From NCBI GenBank assembly GCA_020628475.1, contig JAHDFB010000029.1, positions 1-39,100 of the forward strand: a DNA stretch of 39,100 bases, read 5' to 3'. The position numbers and the translations under genes were made by a program. Source of the stretch: Saprospiraceae bacterium (GTDB lineage: Bacteria; Bacteroidota; Bacteroidia; Chitinophagales; Saprospiraceae). Of this stretch, positions 8,736-16,268 are shown piece after piece. The notes beneath the pieces were generated by a model. It saw only the letters and a list, made by a program, of their open reading frames with translations. It was not told the DNA's origin and did not search any database. Numbering within the stretch: position 1 is the first letter of the stretch; the number at the start of each line of letters is the position of its first letter.

Positions 8736-8755
8736 TTTGGGCGAAAGCCCCCAAA
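8736..8755 (+). other. Predicted 5'-end hairpin of the prs transcript
   Basis: GGGC-GAAA-GCCC (8739-8750) is a short GC stem closed by a GNRA tetraloop. It can be extended by TTT/AAA pairing across a two-base CC bulge (8736-8755). It lies at or next to the predicted transcription start, so it may stabilise the mRNA or influence initiation. Confidence 0.4.
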
Positions 8756-8781
8756 TCAATACTGTCAAAACCAAATCAAAA

Positions 8782-9711
8782 ATGCTTGATGTTAAATTGT
8801 TTTCTGGTGTAGAATCCAGATACCTAGCGAGTCAAATCAGTGATCATTATGGATACGAACTTGGATCCATCGATGTTAAAAAATTCAGCGATGGTGAAAT
8901 GCAAACCATCATCAATGAGTCTGTGCGTGGTAGCTATGTCTTTTTTATACAATCGACCTTTGCCCCTGCCGATAATATGTTGGAATTACTCCTAATGATA
9001 GACTCCGCAAAGCGAGCATCAGCGGGCTATATTACTGCGGTAATTCCTTATTTTGGTTATGCTCGTCAAGATCGAAAAGATAAACCACGGGTTCCAATTT
9101 CTGCCAAGCTTATTGCAGACTTGATTCAAGCAGCCGGAGCGAATCGAATCATGACCATGGATTTTCATGCAGACCAAATACAAGGATTTTTCAATATTCC
9201 AGTAGATCACTTGAAAAGTGAAGCCATTTTTATTCCATTCTTGAAGAAGAGAAATTTAGACAATGTTATTTTCGCTTCTCCAGACGTAGGTGGTGTAAAA
9301 CGAGCAAGAAATTTTGCCAAGTTCTTCGAAAAAGATTTAGTGATTTGTGACAAAGAGCGACGAATTGCGAATGAAGTTGCTAATATCACCGTAATTGGTG
9401 AGGTAACTGGTAAAGATGTGATTCTTGTCGATGATATTTGTGATACGGCTGGGACTCTGTGTAAAGCAGCAGATGCCCTTATCGAGAAAGGTGCAAAATC
9501 GGTAACAGCACTATGTACGCATCCTGTGTTATCCGGAAAGGCCTACGAAAATATTCAACATTCGAAATTGAAAGAATTGATTGTAACCGATACGATTCCA
9601 TTGAAAAAATCAATCAAAAAAATCACCGTGCTTTCCTGCTCAAAACTTTTTGCTAGAGCGATACGGAATACGCATGAGTACAAATCAATTGCAGCATTAT
9701 TTGTGGATTAA
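8782..9711 (+). CDS. prs: Ribose-phosphate pyrophosphokinase (PRPP synthetase)
   Basis: Prs makes 5-phosphoribosyl-1-pyrophosphate from ribose-5-phosphate and ATP for purine, pyrimidine, His, Trp and NAD synthesis. The 309-residue product has the class I features: KLFSGVESRYLA at the N-terminus, the catalytic flexible-loop sequence YFGYARQDRKDKPRVPISAK, the MDFHADQIQGFF segment, and the PRPP-binding loop ILVDDICDTAGTL (D217-D218). The frame is open back to a TTG at 8737, but that TTG lies in the predicted 5'-end hairpin. ATG 8782 gives the usual N-terminus and family length. A strong promoter precedes it. Confidence 0.97.
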   Translation: MLDVKLFSGVESRYLASQISDHYGYELGSIDVKKFSDGEMQTIINESVRGSYVFFIQSTFAPADNMLELLLMIDSAKRASAGYITAVIPYFGYARQDRKDKPRVPISAKLIADLIQAAGANRIMTMDFHADQIQGFFNIPVDHLKSEAIFIPFLKKRNLDNVIFASPDVGGVKRARNFAKFFEKDLVICDKERRIANEVANITVIGEVTGKDVILVDDICDTAGTLCKAADALIEKGAKSVTALCTHPVLSGKAYENIQHSKLKELIVTDTIPLKKSIKKITVLSCSKLFARAIRNTHEYKSIAALFVD

Positions 9712-9786
9712 GAACAATTAAAAAAAGATAGCCACCAATATTATTTTTTTCAATAACTAATTGCTTAGAATTCAAAAAAATAAGTC

Positions 9787-9794
9787 TATCTTTG
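9787..9794 (+). promoter_or_regulatory. -7 promoter box for rplY
   Basis: TAtcTTTG is a perfect -7 match and is followed by CAG and a likely start near 9801. TTG at 9761-9763 is a possible -33 box with a long 23-nt spacer. This argues for the ATG at 9840 rather than an upstream start inside the promoter. Confidence 0.5.
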
Positions 9795-9839
9795 CAGTCC
9801 ATTTTGAAAAAGCCGGAAATTGGCGGAAGAATTAATAGT

Positions 9840-10427
9840 ATGGAAACATTAAAAGTAGAAGGAACAATACGAGCAGATCTTGGATCCAAGTCTGCAAAAA
9901 ACGCTAGAAAAGAAGGTCAAGTACCTTGTGTATTATATGGACAAGGAGATGCAGTACACTTCGCTGTTCAACCAAAAGCAGTAAAAGGTTTAGTATACAC
10001 TCCTGATTTTAAAGTTGCTGAACTAGAATTAGGCGGAACATCTTACAGAGCAATCTTGAAAGATATCCAATTCCACCCAGTAAGTGATGACATTCTACAC
10101 ATTGATTTCCTTAAATTAACAGATGGTGTTCCTGTAAAAGTGAATATTCCGTTGAGAACAAAAGGTGAATCAGAAGGTGTTAAACTTGGTGGTAAATTAA
10201 TCCAACAAGTAAGAACGATCTTGGTAAAAACAAAACCAGAAGATTTAGTAGCTGAATTATTCGTAGATATTTCAGATTTAGATCTTGGACAGGCTGCTCG
10301 AGTAAAAGATGTAGAAGTATCCGATAAAATGGAAGTAATGAACCCTCCGGCAACACCTGTAGTTGCCATAGAAATTCCAAGAGCTCTTAGATCAGCAGCA
10401 GCAGCAGCGGCAAAAGAAGCTAAGTAA
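9840..10427 (+). CDS. rplY: 50S ribosomal protein L25/general stress protein Ctc
   Basis: L25 binds 5S rRNA in the large ribosomal subunit. The 195-residue product is the long CTC/TL5 form: an N-terminal 5S-binding domain (about 1-90, with VPCVLYGQGDAVHF and AILKDIQFHPVSDDILHIDF) and a C-terminal TL5 beta-domain (about 95-180, with VPVKVNIPLRTKGESEGVKLGG). It ends in an alanine-rich tail (SAAAAAAKEAK). ATG 9840 gives the usual start (ETLKVEGTIR), and the promoter rules out the earlier in-frame codon at 9792. The prs-rplY order is common in Bacteroidota, where pth often follows; here it is replaced by an amidase. A strong terminator follows, so rplY is probably transcribed alone. Confidence 0.95.
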   Translation: METLKVEGTIRADLGSKSAKNARKEGQVPCVLYGQGDAVHFAVQPKAVKGLVYTPDFKVAELELGGTSYRAILKDIQFHPVSDDILHIDFLKLTDGVPVKVNIPLRTKGESEGVKLGGKLIQQVRTILVKTKPEDLVAELFVDISDLDLGQAARVKDVEVSDKMEVMNPPATPVVAIEIPRALRSAAAAAAKEAK

Positions 10428-10450
10428 TTACTTCTTGTAAAAAATATAAA

Positions 10451-10485
10451 AGCTCTTCAACTGTATTGTTGAAGGGCTTTTTTTA
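10451..10485 (+). terminator. Intrinsic terminator of rplY
   Basis: AGCTCTTCAAC (10451-10461) pairs with GTTGAAGGGCT (10468-10478), 11 bp with one G-T pair and a 6-nt loop, followed by a seven-T run. This is a textbook terminator. Confidence 0.9.
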
Positions 10486-10512
10486 TCTTCATAACCAAAT
10501 AATTACGGTCTT

Positions 10513-11274
10513 ATGAAAATAGCCTGGATTCAATATGATATCGCTTGGGAAAATCAAGAGAAAAATCTTCTCTTCCTAGAAGATCTATTAGTTCAATCCT
10601 CGGAGGACTTCGATCTACTCGTTCTACCAGAAATGTTCGATACCGGATTTAGCATGAATCCCAGCGCTATTCCCAATAGAGATCAACATCGCTCGATACA
10701 ATGGCTTCAAAAAATAGCGAAACAATATGATACAGCCGTTATAGCCAGTATGGCTTTTCAAGAAAACAATGCATATTACAACCGGTTAGTATTTACAGAA
10801 GGCGAAGAAATTGCGGAGTACAATAAAAATCATCTGTTCAAACTTTCGGGAGAACATGAAAAATATCAAGAAGGGGATTTCATATTAGACCTTCACTGGA
10901 AAGATTTCAAAATTAGACCACTGATCTGCTACGATCTTCGCTTCCCTGAAATATCCAGAAACACGGAAGCATACGACCTATTAATTTACGTTGCCAGCTG
11001 GCCAGAAAAACGAGTGGACCACTGGTCTTCACTACTGAAGGCTCGAGCCATAGAAAACCAATGTTATACTCTTGGTGTCAATCGCATCGGTGTAGACGGA
11101 AATCGATTGGCATATAATGGCATGTCCTGCTTATATGCATATGATGGCCAAGAAATTAAATCAGCCGAATCCCAATCAGGCATCTTTTTCGCGGAGATCA
11201 ATAAAGAAGATCTGATGCATTATCGAGAAAAACTCCCCTTCCTTCAGGATTGTAAATTAGATGGGGAAATATAA
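10513..11274 (+). CDS. Carbon-nitrogen hydrolase, omega-amidase (YafV/Nit2-like)
   Basis: The 253-residue product is a nitrilase-superfamily hydrolase. The Glu-Lys-Cys catalytic set is visible: E40 in VLPEMFDTGF, K105 in EYNKNHLFKL and C139 in LICYDLRFPE. The DLRFPE wording and the length fit the omega-amidase/YafV branch. That branch hydrolyses 2-oxoglutaramate (and 2-oxosuccinamate) in the repair and methionine-salvage side of transamination. The substrate is inferred from family resemblance. The product has no signal peptide and is cytoplasmic. The gene starts 28 bp after the rplY terminator, so its promoter must be in or near the T-run region; none is clear. Confidence 0.85.
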   Translation: MKIAWIQYDIAWENQEKNLLFLEDLLVQSSEDFDLLVLPEMFDTGFSMNPSAIPNRDQHRSIQWLQKIAKQYDTAVIASMAFQENNAYYNRLVFTEGEEIAEYNKNHLFKLSGEHEKYQEGDFILDLHWKDFKIRPLICYDLRFPEISRNTEAYDLLIYVASWPEKRVDHWSSLLKARAIENQCYTLGVNRIGVDGNRLAYNGMSCLYAYDGQEIKSAESQSGIFFAEINKEDLMHYREKLPFLQDCKLDGEI

Positions 11275-11352
11275 TATCAACAGCTAATTCGGCATTATTC
11301 TTGTACAATAAGGATTAAGGAGATAGTAAAGAGTACTATGATGTGCAAAAAA

Positions 11353-11387
11353 AAATGGTTTCACCGGCAAGTAAAACCATTTCTCTA
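11353..11387 (+). terminator. Hairpin terminator after the amidase gene
   Basis: AAATGGTTT (11353-11361) pairs perfectly with AAACCATTT (11374-11382), 9 bp with a 12-nt loop, preceded by a long A-run and followed by CTCT. It lies 78 bp after the amidase stop and 80 bp before the next gene. Confidence 0.6.
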
Positions 11388-11461
11388 AACGTGCAAATTA
11401 AACAAGCTTTTTAACTAATCTCTAAACGAAAGTTATTATAACTTATATAACTAAGAACGAT

Positions 11462-12037
11462 ATGTCTTCAAAAACGCTGCTTTACCTCCTATTTTCTTTT
11501 AGTTTATTACTGAGTTCATGTGCGAGTCATTCCAAAAAGTACAGCAGTAAAAAGCAGCATACGAGTCGCGCCATAACCAAATCCAAGAAGCGTTCTTCTT
11601 CCCGTAGTACCAAGCCGAGTCCTACTCGTAAAGAGTATACTCAACGTACAGCCGTAGCCAACTTTGCTACGGTATTCAAAGGAACTCCCTATCTATATGG
11701 TGGTAAAACACCCAAGGCTTTTGATTGCTCAGGTTTTGTAACCCATGTATATAATCAACAAGGCATACAGCTATCCGGAAACTCAACCAGTCTTTCAAAA
11801 TTAGGTGAGCCCGTGTCCTTAAAACGAGCAAAGAAAGGTGATCTCATTTTCTTTGGTAAGAATGGGCGTGTCAGTCATGTGGCTATTATCTCCCAAAATA
11901 AATCTGGTGTCTTGGAGGTCATTCATGCCACTTCTAGTCGTGGTGTGGTAAAAGAAAATATAGCGGGCTCCTCGTACTGGACACCCAAAATACTATTTGT
12001 TCGAGATGTTATAGGATCAGAAGTCTTAGCCGATTAG
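11462..12037 (+). CDS. NlpC/P60 family lipoprotein, probable peptidoglycan endopeptidase
   Basis: The 191-residue product has a lipoprotein signal (LLLSSC, Cys20). A Ser/Lys/Arg-rich linker (about 25-60) follows, then an NlpC/P60 papain-like domain. The catalytic Cys89 is in FDCSGFV, His139 in VSHVAII and the third polar residue His155 in EVIHATS. NlpC/P60 enzymes cut between D-Glu and diaminopimelate in the peptide stems. The domain begins with TPYLYGGKTPKAFDCSG, as in other small hydrolases of the family. There are no LysM or SH3 domains. It ends 18 bp from the stop of the convergent RF3 gene. It probably acts on the periplasmic cell wall. Confidence 0.9.
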   Translation: MSSKTLLYLLFSFSLLLSSCASHSKKYSSKKQHTSRAITKSKKRSSSRSTKPSPTRKEYTQRTAVANFATVFKGTPYLYGGKTPKAFDCSGFVTHVYNQQGIQLSGNSTSLSKLGEPVSLKRAKKGDLIFFGKNGRVSHVAIISQNKSGVLEVIHATSSRGVVKENIAGSSYWTPKILFVRDVIGSEVLAD

Positions 12038-12055
12038 TACTAGCGTCAAGCAATA

Positions 12056-13639
12056 TTAAAAATCACTCTGGAAGTGAAACTGTATTTCTGGATGATTTTC
12101 TTGTACCGTTTTCAACCCCCACGCAGATTCTGCCATATATACGTACTGACCATCTTTATCCTTAGCGATATCCTTTGCTCTCCGCTTCAAGAAAGCCTTC
12201 AAATCCGCTTCATTTTCCCAGCTAATCCAACAAGCTTTATACATATTTAATGGCTCATAGGAACATTTAGCACCGTATTCTCCCGACAGCCGATATTGAA
12301 TGACTTCAAATTGTAAGGCACCGACCGTACCGATAATCTTTCTTCCCGTTTCTTGCTTCGTAAATAATTGCGCCACACCTTCATCCATCAATTGATCCAA
12401 TCCTTTCGCCAACTGCTTAGACTTCATCGGATCCGCATTATCTACATATCGAAACTGCTCTGGAGAAAAACTTGGAATACCCTTGAAATGTAGAATTTCT
12501 CCCTCCGTCAGCGTATCACCAATTTTAAAATTACCCGAATCATACAAACCCACAATATCGCCTGGATAAGCTTCATCGATGACGGATTTCTTACTAGCCA
12601 TAAAGGCCGTAGGGTTCGGAAACTTCATCTTTTTAGCCTGACGAATGTGTAGATAATTCGTATTTCGTTTAAAAATGCCCGAACAAATACGTAGAAACGC
12701 GATTCGATCCCGGTGTTTTGGATCCATATTGGCATGTATCTTAAATACAAAGCCGGTAAATTTTGGTTCCGTCGGCTCGATCATCCGCTCCTCGGTCTCT
12801 CTAGACAAGGGACTCGGTGCTATTTCCACAAAACAGTCCAACATTTCTTTTACCCCGAAATTATTGACAGCACTACCAAAAAATACGGGACTCATATCTC
12901 CACTTTGGTATTTCTCAACATCCAATTCCGGATATACTTCATGTAAAATCTCCACTTCTTCTCGCAACTCTGCAGCCGCGGCCTCTCCTACCAGTTCTTC
13001 AAGAATCGGATCCTCTAGATCTTCGATGACGGTGACTTCATCCTGACTCTGCTTACTATGAGCACGGAAAAGATTCAGTTTTTTCTCATATAAATTATAG
13101 ACGCCTTGAAACCGCTGTCCCATACCTATCGGCCAACTCAAAGGAACTACCTTCAATTTGAGCTTTTCTTCCACTTCATCCAATAGATCAAAAGCATCTT
13201 TTCCCTCCCGATCCAATTTATTGATAAAAACGATCATCGGAGCCTTGCGCATGGAGCAGACTTCTACGAGTTTTTCCGTCTGCATCTCCACCCCTTTTGC
13301 AACATCGATTACTACAATCGCACTATCTACTGCCGTAAGCGTACGATAGGTATCTTCGGCAAAATCCTTGTGACCCGGCGTATCTAATATATTTATTTGC
13401 TTATCTCGATATTCAAATGCCATGACGGAAGTAGCCACAGAAATACCCCGCTGTTTCTCAATCTCCATAAAATCAGAGGTCGCATGCTTTTTGATTTTAT
13501 TCGATTTTACAGCACCAGCTTCCTGAATCGCACCACCAAACAAGAGTAATTTCTCCGTCAATGTGGTTTTACCCGCATCCGGGTGGGAAACAATTCCAAA
13601 GGTTTTTCGCTTATTGATTTCTTCCTGAAGGCTCGCCAT
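12056..13639 (-). CDS. prfC: Peptide chain release factor 3
   Basis: RF3 is the translational GTPase that recycles RF1/RF2 after stop-codon release. The 527-residue product is full length. The GTPase motifs are G1 SHPDAGKTT (18-26), the switch [11 protein letters not shown]3 DTPGHKDF and G4 INKLDREG. The family-specific continuation [19 protein letters not shown] separates it from EF-G and TypA. The C-terminal half includes [14 protein letters not shown], typical of RF3. The start ATG at 13637-13639 agrees with the -7 box 23 bp upstream. It converges with the NlpC/P60 gene, with no terminator visible in the 18-bp gap. Confidence 0.97.
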   Translation of the reverse strand: MASLQEEINKRKTFGIVSHPDAGKTTLTEKLLLFGGAIQEAGAVKSNKIKKHATSDFMEIEKQRGISVATSVMAFEYRDKQINILDTPGHKDFAEDTYRTLTAVDSAIVVIDVAKGVEMQTEKLVEVCSMRKAPMIVFINKLDREGKDAFDLLDEVEEKLKLKVVPLSWPIGMGQRFQGVYNLYEKKLNLFRAHSKQSQDEVTVIEDLEDPILEELVGEAAAAELREEVEILHEVYPELDVEKYQSGDMSPVFFGSAVNNFGVKEMLDCFVEIAPSPLSRETEERMIEPTEPKFTGFVFKIHANMDPKHRDRIAFLRICSGIFKRNTNYLHIRQAKKMKFPNPTAFMASKKSVIDEAYPGDIVGLYDSGNFKIGDTLTEGEILHFKGIPSFSPEQFRYVDNADPMKSKQLAKGLDQLMDEGVAQLFTKQETGRKIIGTVGALQFEVIQYRLSGEYGAKCSYEPLNMYKACWISWENEADLKAFLKRRAKDIAKDKDGQYVYMAESAWGLKTVQENHPEIQFHFQSDF

Positions 13640-13661
13640 AATCTAATTATCTAAAGAGGCG

Positions 13662-13669
13662 CAAAGATA
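13662..13669 (-). promoter_or_regulatory. -7 promoter box for prfC
   Basis: Read on the minus strand this is TAtcTTTG, a perfect match. TTG at 13693-13695 is a possible -33 box with a 23-nt spacer. Transcription would begin around 13655, giving a short leader. Confidence 0.55.
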
Positions 13670-13723
13670 ATCTTTTTCAGGTTTTGTCCGATCAATATGA
13701 TATGAACGAAGAGGATTTCTTGT

Positions 13724-13879
13724 ATTTGGGCGTCCGGGCGTTACGTTTCGGAGCTCGTTATGCACTCGGCTTTTATTAGCAATACTAGATCGCATTGCTA
13801 TTAAAATCTAGCCTTCTTCGGCGGCTACTCCTGCACATCACTGACGCTATCATACCGAGCAATGCTGCATGAAGCAACC
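13724..13879. repeat. GC-rich structured intergenic element, copy A
   Basis: Most of the 298-bp gap between prfC and the SRPBCC gene is occupied by a GC-rich, non-coding segment unlike its surroundings. On the + strand it starts ATTTGGGCGTCCGGGCG, continues CGTTTCGG...CTCGGCTTTT, and contains the hairpin TAGCAAT/ATTGCTA (13777-13783 with 13794-13800). It later has GGCGGCTACTCCTGC and CACTGACGC. The opening words recur on the minus strand of the element at 19858-19970 (ATTTGGGGCG, TGTTTCGGGTCGGGCT). Such elements are, from memory, scattered between genes in Bacteroidota genomes. No open frame of note crosses it. Confidence 0.55.
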
Positions 13880-13937
13880 ATGGCCTTCATATGGACATCA
13901 CCATATTAAAGCAACCAATTGTATTCCTTTTATAGTC

Positions 13938-14528
13938 TTATTCTTCTTCCATGGAATCTTCGCCAGCCTCCATGCTATCTACTTCGACTACCGGAGCGGG
14001 ATAGTAATCCTTCGTATTGCTATTAATCACATCTCGGAGGCTTGCTAAATTGGTATCTTCTTGTTTTTTCATACCGCCTTTCATCAGTGCAACCATTGAT
14101 TTTGCAATCATTCCATTTCCCTTTGCCGTAGTACGAGACGTAAGTGTTGTTTTACCATCCTTTTCGTCAAACAACATGACATAATCCATGTCCATAAAGT
14201 CCATGTGGAATTTCATACCCAATTCTTCGTAATCTGTGACGGAGGTCACGGTCTCCTCGATAACAGCTTCTTGTCCATTATTATCAAAATAAACATTAGA
14301 AACAGCGCCTACCGTATTCTCTGTACCACTGACCAACTCCGTTTTCAGAAAACCATCAAGCCACTTGGGCATATTAGCTGGATCGCTCATCACGGCCCAA
14401 GCCTCTTTAGCTGACTTATCTACCTGGACTGTAGAATCATAGGATACACTTGGAACGATAAATCCAACCGCAAAAAATAGTACTACAAGTACTAATATTA
14501 AATAGAGTAAATACTTTAAAAATTTCAT
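13938..14528 (-). CDS. Membrane-anchored SRPBCC (START-like) family protein
   Basis: The 196-residue product has one N-terminal membrane segment (about 4-26, YLLYLILVLVVLFFAVGFIV). An SRPBCC/polyketide-cyclase-like domain follows (about 30-170), recognisable by VQVDKSAKEAWAVMSDPANMPKWLDGF, which is the usual opening helix and strand of the fold. The ligand is unknown. A run rich in Met and Asp (MDFMDMDYVMLF) and an acidic tail ending EEE stand out. It is probably anchored in the inner membrane with the domain outside. The gene sits downstream of the nitroreductase on the same strand (74-bp gap); a one-mismatch -7 box (TAcaTTTa on the minus strand, 14551-14558) could serve it. Confidence 0.75.
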   Translation of the reverse strand: MKFLKYLLYLILVLVVLFFAVGFIVPSVSYDSTVQVDKSAKEAWAVMSDPANMPKWLDGFLKTELVSGTENTVGAVSNVYFDNNGQEAVIEETVTSVTDYEELGMKFHMDFMDMDYVMLFDEKDGKTTLTSRTTAKGNGMIAKSMVALMKGGMKKQEDTNLASLRDVINSNTKDYYPAPVVEVDSMEAGEDSMEEE

Positions 14529-14602
14529 CTTCTTGTTAATTAGTTCCTTATAAATGTACTATAATAAACCTAAAAACTGAAAGAAGCTATAAGCAATTTC
14601 CT

Positions 14603-15202
14603 TCAGATCGTTTCTACAATTCGATCCATTTCTATTCTGGACTTCGCTCGTTTATGCACTTGATTGAAGTCTTCTTCATCTCGATAGCCTATCGCAACGG
14701 CTACCGTAGTACTATGATTTTCTAAGCCCAAAATCCGATCATATTCCGCTGGAACGATTCCCTCCATGGGTGTCGAGTCAATCTTCATAGAAGCACAAGC
14801 ACTTAAAAATACCCCAAGCGCTAGATACAGTTGTCGGCCAAACCAAGCTTTAATTTGTTCTTCTGATTGAATCTTAATAAACTCCTGGTAATAATCAATC
14901 GCGCCCTGAGGCAATGCCTCTTCTATTTGAGCTTCAAAAAAAGAAATGGAATCTACTCGAGCAAAAACAACCAGCGTATCGCAATCCAATACTTTCTTCG
15001 TATTTAACCATGAAACGTTCGATAAAGTACGTTTCGTTTCTTCGTCCGATACGAATATAAATTTCCAAGGTTGACTGTTGATAGACGAGGGACTCAAACG
15101 AACAATTTCTTTCAATTGTTCTAAAATTTTAGAATCTATGTTTTTAGAAGCATCGTATTTTTTGGTGGTGTATCGCTGTTGCATCGAATCAATGAATGCC
15201 AT
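14603..15202 (-). CDS. Nitroreductase family protein (NfsB-like NAD(P)H oxidoreductase)
   Basis: The 199-residue product belongs to the FMN-dependent nitroreductase family. It starts MAFIDSMQQRYTTKKYD (the RYTTKKYD segment contacts FMN phosphate). It has LSPSSINSQPWKFIFV, the classical N-terminal signature, and VAVAIGYRDEEDFNQVHKRAKSR near the end, as in NfsB/YfkO types. These enzymes reduce nitro compounds and quinones with NAD(P)H; the natural substrate is unknown. It is slightly shorter than the 210-220 residues usual for NfsB. It is cytoplasmic and has a good promoter of its own. Confidence 0.9.
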   Translation of the reverse strand: MAFIDSMQQRYTTKKYDASKNIDSKILEQLKEIVRLSPSSINSQPWKFIFVSDEETKRTLSNVSWLNTKKVLDCDTLVVFARVDSISFFEAQIEEALPQGAIDYYQEFIKIQSEEQIKAWFGRQLYLALGVFLSACASMKIDSTPMEGIVPAEYDRILGLENHSTTVAVAIGYRDEEDFNQVHKRAKSRIEMDRIVETI

Positions 15203-15242
15203 AATTAAAACTATCTGATTTATACTATAAAAAATATAGTTT

Positions 15243-15273
15243 CAAAGATATCATTGTTCATCACAAAGTACAA
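15243..15273 (-). promoter_or_regulatory. Promoter of the nitroreductase gene
   Basis: On the minus strand TTG (15271-15273), a 20-nt spacer and TAtcTTTG (15243-15250) match the Bacteroidota promoter. It lies 41 bp upstream of the start codon. Confidence 0.6.
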
Positions 15274-15328
15274 TAACGGTCAAAAAGGATAGTATCTACC
15301 TTAATTGATAAAGATCAACTTCCACCCT

Positions 15329-16207
15329 CTATTCATTGATTGGAGGACCCCTCAAAATATCTCGCGCTATTTCTCCAGGAAATATTACATGAATGGGTAA
15401 TTGAAGATTTAATCGTTTAATTTCTTTACGTACAGCAGCCGTAATCATCTCCTTTGAATATCGGCTTGAAAAATGATTCAAAATTAATACCTGCACATCA
15501 ATTTCCTTGACCATTTCCATGACCTGCTTTAAGGTGGAATGACGATTTCCCTTGGCAATGACCTGTTTACCATTTTCTTGGTCCAAGAAAGTCGATTCAT
15601 GGATTAGAATTTGGCTCCGATCCCATTTAGAGTAATCATCCACAGGGGTATCACCTGAAAAACATATGATTTTGTTTCTGATGGTTTCCGAAATGGATTC
15701 TGCTCCTTGCTTCAGAACAATCTCTTTAATTTCAGCTCCCGATAAATGTTGAAAGCTACTTTTTAACTTCTGCTTAGTCTCAAATAATTGATAACTTAAA
15801 CTTTTATGTATTCCAATCGGCACATCGATATGTTCATTTCGTATCGCCAATATCTCATATCCTTTCTTGATTGGAATACATTGACCATCTACTATCCCCT
15901 CCCAAACAGAAGCATCTACATGTGGGTCAAAGTGCTTGAGAAAATCGCGCATAGCAGGAAAGGAACCTGAATCTTTCGGATAATAAATATGTGGAAATTC
16001 GTTTCGTGCATTTAATTGTACAAACTGAGGCAAACCATTTAAATGGTCGCGATCGGGATGCGTAATAAATACATGCTTGATTTTTCTAGACTTCGACAAT
16101 AGTCCTGCCGAAATACCATCCCCAGCATCTACTAAAAGATTCAATTCTTCAATATTGATCCAAGTGGAAAAGAGCGCTGTTGAATAAGCGTTTATGGTGT
16201 ATTTCAT
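15329..16207 (-). CDS. RNase Z-like MBL-fold metallo-hydrolase with a variant metal motif
   Basis: The 292-residue product has the metallo-beta-lactamase fold. The N-terminal LLVDAGDG is followed by the metal motif FITHPDRDHLNG (H50, D52, D54, H55), then ICFSGDT, ILIHESTF and VLILNHFSSRYS near the C-terminus. The last three motifs resemble tRNase Z (RNase Z has ...HFSxRY). The usual HxHxDH is HxDxDH here, so one zinc ligand is Asp in place of His. The true substrate may be RNA, a cyclic nucleotide or another phosphodiester. The lack of a flexible exosite arm and the changed motif make a housekeeping tRNase Z less certain. It has its own -7 box in the gap before it and follows the sulfatase operon on the same strand. 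Confidence 0.75.
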   Translation of the reverse strand: MKYTINAYSTALFSTWINIEELNLLVDAGDGISAGLLSKSRKIKHVFITHPDRDHLNGLPQFVQLNARNEFPHIYYPKDSGSFPAMRDFLKHFDPHVDASVWEGIVDGQCIPIKKGYEILAIRNEHIDVPIGIHKSLSYQLFETKQKLKSSFQHLSGAEIKEIVLKQGAESISETIRNKIICFSGDTPVDDYSKWDRSQILIHESTFLDQENGKQVIAKGNRHSTLKQVMEMVKEIDVQVLILNHFSSRYSKEMITAAVRKEIKRLNLQLPIHVIFPGEIARDILRGPPINE

Positions 16208-16230
16208 CGTGTCCTTTAGTTATGTTACCT

Positions 16231-16238
16231 CAAAGCTA
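16231..16238 (-). promoter_or_regulatory. -7 promoter box for the MBL-fold gene
   Basis: On the minus strand this is TAgcTTTG, a perfect -7 box, 24 bp before the MBL start. The downstream gene is thus probably not dependent on the sulfatase operon. The -33 region is not convincing. Confidence 0.45.
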
Positions 16239-16268
16239 GATAATAACTGCCAAAACATGGTGAACAAC

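Noticed and set aside
11431-11443. Palindrome AGTTAT-T-ATAACT before the NlpC/P60 gene.
   Set aside because: It is pure AT-rich sequence in an AT-rich gap with no supporting promoter geometry.
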